From positions 1-34,643 of the forward strand of contig CANBNK010000041.1 in assembly GCA_947371015.1 (NCBI GenBank): a stretch of 34,643 nucleotides of DNA, in the 5' to 3' direction. Numbering within the stretch: the stretch's first letter is position 1; each line of letters opens with the position of its first letter. A program made the translations under genes and the position numbers. Source of the stretch: Acetobacteraceae bacterium (GTDB lineage: Bacteria; Pseudomonadota; Alphaproteobacteria; Acetobacterales; Acetobacteraceae). Under the pieces are notes generated by a model, which worked only from the letters and a program-made list of their open reading frames with translations, was not told the origin of the DNA and did no database searches. Positions 32,850 through 34,643 of the stretch are shown here, piece by piece.

Positions 32850-34052
32850 ATGCGCCTATTGCACACCGCCGACTGGCACCTCGGCCGCACCCTGGGCGGC
32901 CATTCCCTGCACCAGGACCAGGAATTCCTGTTGGCGGGCCAGTTCCTGGCGATGGTCCGCGACACCAGGCCGGACGCCGTCCTCATCGCCGGCGACATTT
33001 TTGACCGGGCCGTCCCCCCGGCCGACGCCGTGGAACTGCTGGACGAAATCCTCCACCGCCTGATCATCGGCCTCGGCGTCCCGGTCGTCCTGATCCCCGG
33101 CAACCACGACGACGCCCGCCGCCTGTCCTTCGGCGCCCGGCTGCTGGCCGGCGGTGGCTTGCACATCGCCGACAGCCCACTGGGTCGCGCCTGGGAATTC
33201 GCGGATGCGCACGGCCCCATCAGCATCGTCGGCGCCGGCTACGCCTCCCCCCTGCTGCTGGCGCAAAAGCTGCCCGCCGCCAACGCCGCCGCCGACCACG
33301 CCACACCCCGCGTGGTCGCTGACCACTCCACCCCCCGCGTGGTCGCTGACCACGCCACCCCCCGCGTGGTCGCTGACCACGACGCCGGCATGGCGCTCCT
33401 GGCCCCCATGCTCCACGCGCTCTGCCCGCCCGGCCAACGCCGCGTCCTCGTCGCCCACGCCTTCGTCGCCGGCGGCACCGAGACCGAAAGCGAACGCGGC
33501 CTCTCCGTCGGCGGCACTGGCCAGATCAGCGCCGCGCGCTTCGCCGGCTTCCAGTACGTCGCCCTCGGCCACCTGCACCGCCCGCAATCGCTCGCCGAGG
33601 GCCGCCTCCGCTACTCCGGCTCGCCGCTCGCCTATTCCACCAGCGAAGCCGACCAGCAAAAATCCGTCACGCTGGTCGAGATCGATGCCCAAGGCGCCAT
33701 CCGCACGGAAGAACTGCCGCTGACCCCCCGCTACCCGCTGCGCATTGTCAGCGGTGATTTCCAGACGCTGCTGGCCGCAACCAGCCAGGACTACCTGAGC
33801 CTCGAACTGACCGACCTCCTGCCCATCGCCGAGGCCCAGCGCCGCCTGGCGGAGCGCTACCCCCGCATCATCGGCCTGCGCTGGGTCGCCGAGGCCCTGC
33901 CCCCCTCCGCCACCGCGCTGACCGCCGCCGCCCGCGCCGCCAGCCCGCTGGACCAATTCGAGGCCTTCCACCAGGCCATGCGCAACGCGCCCTTACCGCC
34001 CGAGGCCCGCCCCGTCGTCATCGCCGCCTTGACCGCCGCTGAGCAGCCCTGA
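32850..34052 (+). CDS. sbcD: Exonuclease subunit SbcD
   Basis: The 400-residue protein is the Mre11-type nuclease subunit of SbcCD, which opens DNA hairpins and cuts palindromes and protein-blocked ends. Metal-binding motifs of the calcineurin-like phosphoesterase are in order: HTADWHLGRT (D8, H10), IAGDIFDR (D49), PGNHDD (N85-D87), LVAHAFV and ALGHLHRPQ. The C-terminal capping domain follows. Between the motifs, residues 149-175 are three copies of a nine-residue unit (DHATPRVVA and variants) plus a partial fourth, not typical of the family. A longer in-frame start exists, but MRLLHTADWH is the family N-terminus. Its stop overlaps the sbcC start. Confidence 0.93.
   Translation: MRLLHTADWHLGRTLGGHSLHQDQEFLLAGQFLAMVRDTRPDAVLIAGDIFDRAVPPADAVELLDEILHRLIIGLGVPVVLIPGNHDDARRLSFGARLLAGGGLHIADSPLGRAWEFADAHGPISIVGAGYASPLLLAQKLPAANAAADHATPRVVADHSTPRVVADHATPRVVADHDAGMALLAPMLHALCPPGQRRVLVAHAFVAGGTETESERGLSVGGTGQISAARFAGFQYVALGHLHRPQSLAEGRLRYSGSPLAYSTSEADQQKSVTLVEIDAQGAIRTEELPLTPRYPLRIVSGDFQTLLAATSQDYLSLELTDLLPIAEAQRRLAERYPRIIGLRWVAEALPPSATALTAAARAASPLDQFEAFHQAMRNAPLPPEARPVVIAALTAAEQP
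33294..33380 (+). repeat. 27-bp tandem repeat inside sbcD, palindromic within each unit
   Basis: Three full units (33294-33320, 33321-33347, 33348-33374) and the start of a fourth (GACCACG, 33375-33381) follow one another with few changes. Each contains GACCACGC or similar and GCGTGGTC, which can pair as a hairpin. The length is a multiple of three, so copy-number change keeps the reading frame. Confidence 0.9.
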
Positions 34053-34643
34053 TGCGCCCGCTCAAGCTGACCATGGAGGGCTTCGGCCCCTACGCCGCCC
34101 GCCAGGAACTGGACTTCGCCGACCTCGCCCCGCACCGCCTGTTCCTGATCTGCGGCCCCACCGGCGCCGGCAAAACCACGCTGCTGGACGCCATCTGCTT
34201 CGCGCTGTTCGGCGAAAGCAGCGGCGCCGAGCGCCAGGCCACCCACCTGCGGAGCCTGCACGCCGACCCCAGCACCCCCACCGAAGTCACCCTGGAATTC
34301 CAGGCCGCCGGCCAGACCTGGCTGATCCAGCGCCGCCCCGCCTGGGACCGCCCGAAGCAGCGCGGCACCGGCACCACGGCCGAGCGCGGCAAGCAAGCCC
34401 TGTGGCAGCCCGGCGCCACGCCGATCGAGCGCGAGGCCGAGGTCGCCGCCCGCATCGCCGAGCTGCTCGGCCTCAACGCCGCCGAGTTCCGCCAGGTCGT
34501 CCTCCTGCCGCAGGGCCGCTTCCGCGAGCTGCTGGTGGCCAAGCCGGAGGCCCGCCAGGACATCCTCCGCACCCTGTTCCGCACCGCCTTCTACGAACGC
34601 GTGCAACGGGCGCTGAAGGAGGACGCCAACGCCGCCCGCCAGG
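34052..34643 (+). CDS. sbcC: Exonuclease subunit SbcC, N-terminal part (gene runs off the window)
   Basis: The 197 residues visible are the start of the Rad50-like ATPase: MRPLKLTMEGFGPYA, Walker A GPTGAGKTTLLDAI (35-48), FGESSGAERQ, and the Q-loop region VVLLPQGRFRELL near residue 150. The coiled coil and C-terminal Walker B would lie outside. The ATG at 34052 overlaps the sbcD stop (TGATG), the usual coupled arrangement. Together SbcC and SbcD form the ATP-dependent complex that cuts hairpins and degrades double-strand ends. Confidence 0.95.
   Translation, partial: MRPLKLTMEGFGPYAARQELDFADLAPHRLFLICGPTGAGKTTLLDAICFALFGESSGAERQATHLRSLHADPSTPTEVTLEFQAAGQTWLIQRRPAWDRPKQRGTGTTAERGKQALWQPGATPIEREAEVAARIAELLGLNAAEFRQVVLLPQGRFRELLVAKPEARQDILRTLFRTAFYERVQRALKEDANAARQ

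Noticed and set aside
33294-33380. CRISPR-like repeat in sbcD
   Set aside because: Units are contiguous without spacers, in frame, and inside a coding gene; no cas genes are present.

Overview
The window looks like a chromosomal stretch of a very GC-rich alphaproteobacterium. An Acetobacteraceae member of the Roseomonas type would fit. This is inferred from gene content: periplasmic Bug/TctC-type binding proteins without transporter partners, a short alphaproteobacterial flagellin, a HisKA_2-type kinase, and strong G/C preference at third codon positions. No rRNA, tRNA, CRISPR array, transposase or phage gene was found.

Layout. Bases 1-160 hold the 3' end of a zinc-ribbon gene whose codon use is much less GC-rich than its neighbours. 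Next is a GT39-like membrane glycosyltransferase (-). From 1.9 to 11.3 kb lies a catabolic block: hyuB and hyuA (hydantoinase/oxoprolinase) with overlapping stop and start, a cupin, a CitE/HpcH-type lyase (-), two Bug-type binding proteins, a methyltransferase and an isopropylmalate/isocitrate-type dehydrogenase. From 11.5 to 16.3 kb are a Pro/Ala-rich lipoprotein, a lone flagellin (-) with a hairpin over its ribosome binding site, a metallo-beta-lactamase-fold hydrolase and an orphan GAF/HisKA_2 histidine kinase (-). From 16.6 to 20.5 kb are an FAD oxidoreductase (-), a DUF2272 lipoprotein, and an old-yellow-enzyme reductase coupled to a DUF1330 protein. From 20.6 to 26.5 kb, all on the minus strand, are a polytopic membrane protein, an NCS2 purine/pyrimidine-type permease, a biuret-hydrolase-like cysteine hydrolase and a nitronate-monooxygenase-like enzyme. 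pnp (-) follows, with a long structured upstream region and no rpsO beside it. Three paralogous XagA-like outer-membrane barrels and a bleomycin-resistance-like protein come next. The window ends in sbcD and the start of sbcC.

The most interesting non-coding signals are: (i) a promoter-like sequence with an operator-like palindrome, followed about 110 nt later by a perfect Rho-independent terminator and carrying a CUCCUCCC anti-Shine-Dalgarno motif, which together look like a small-RNA gene between the FAD oxidoreductase and the kinase; (ii) the flagellin leader hairpin; (iii) a long interrupted stem upstream of pnp; (iv) a 27-bp in-frame tandem repeat, palindromic inside each unit, within sbcD, a gene for a hairpin nuclease; (v) two copies of a 52-nt interspersed palindromic repeat and an array of hairpins at a convergent gene end. 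All functional assignments come from reading sequence motifs; no database search was run.
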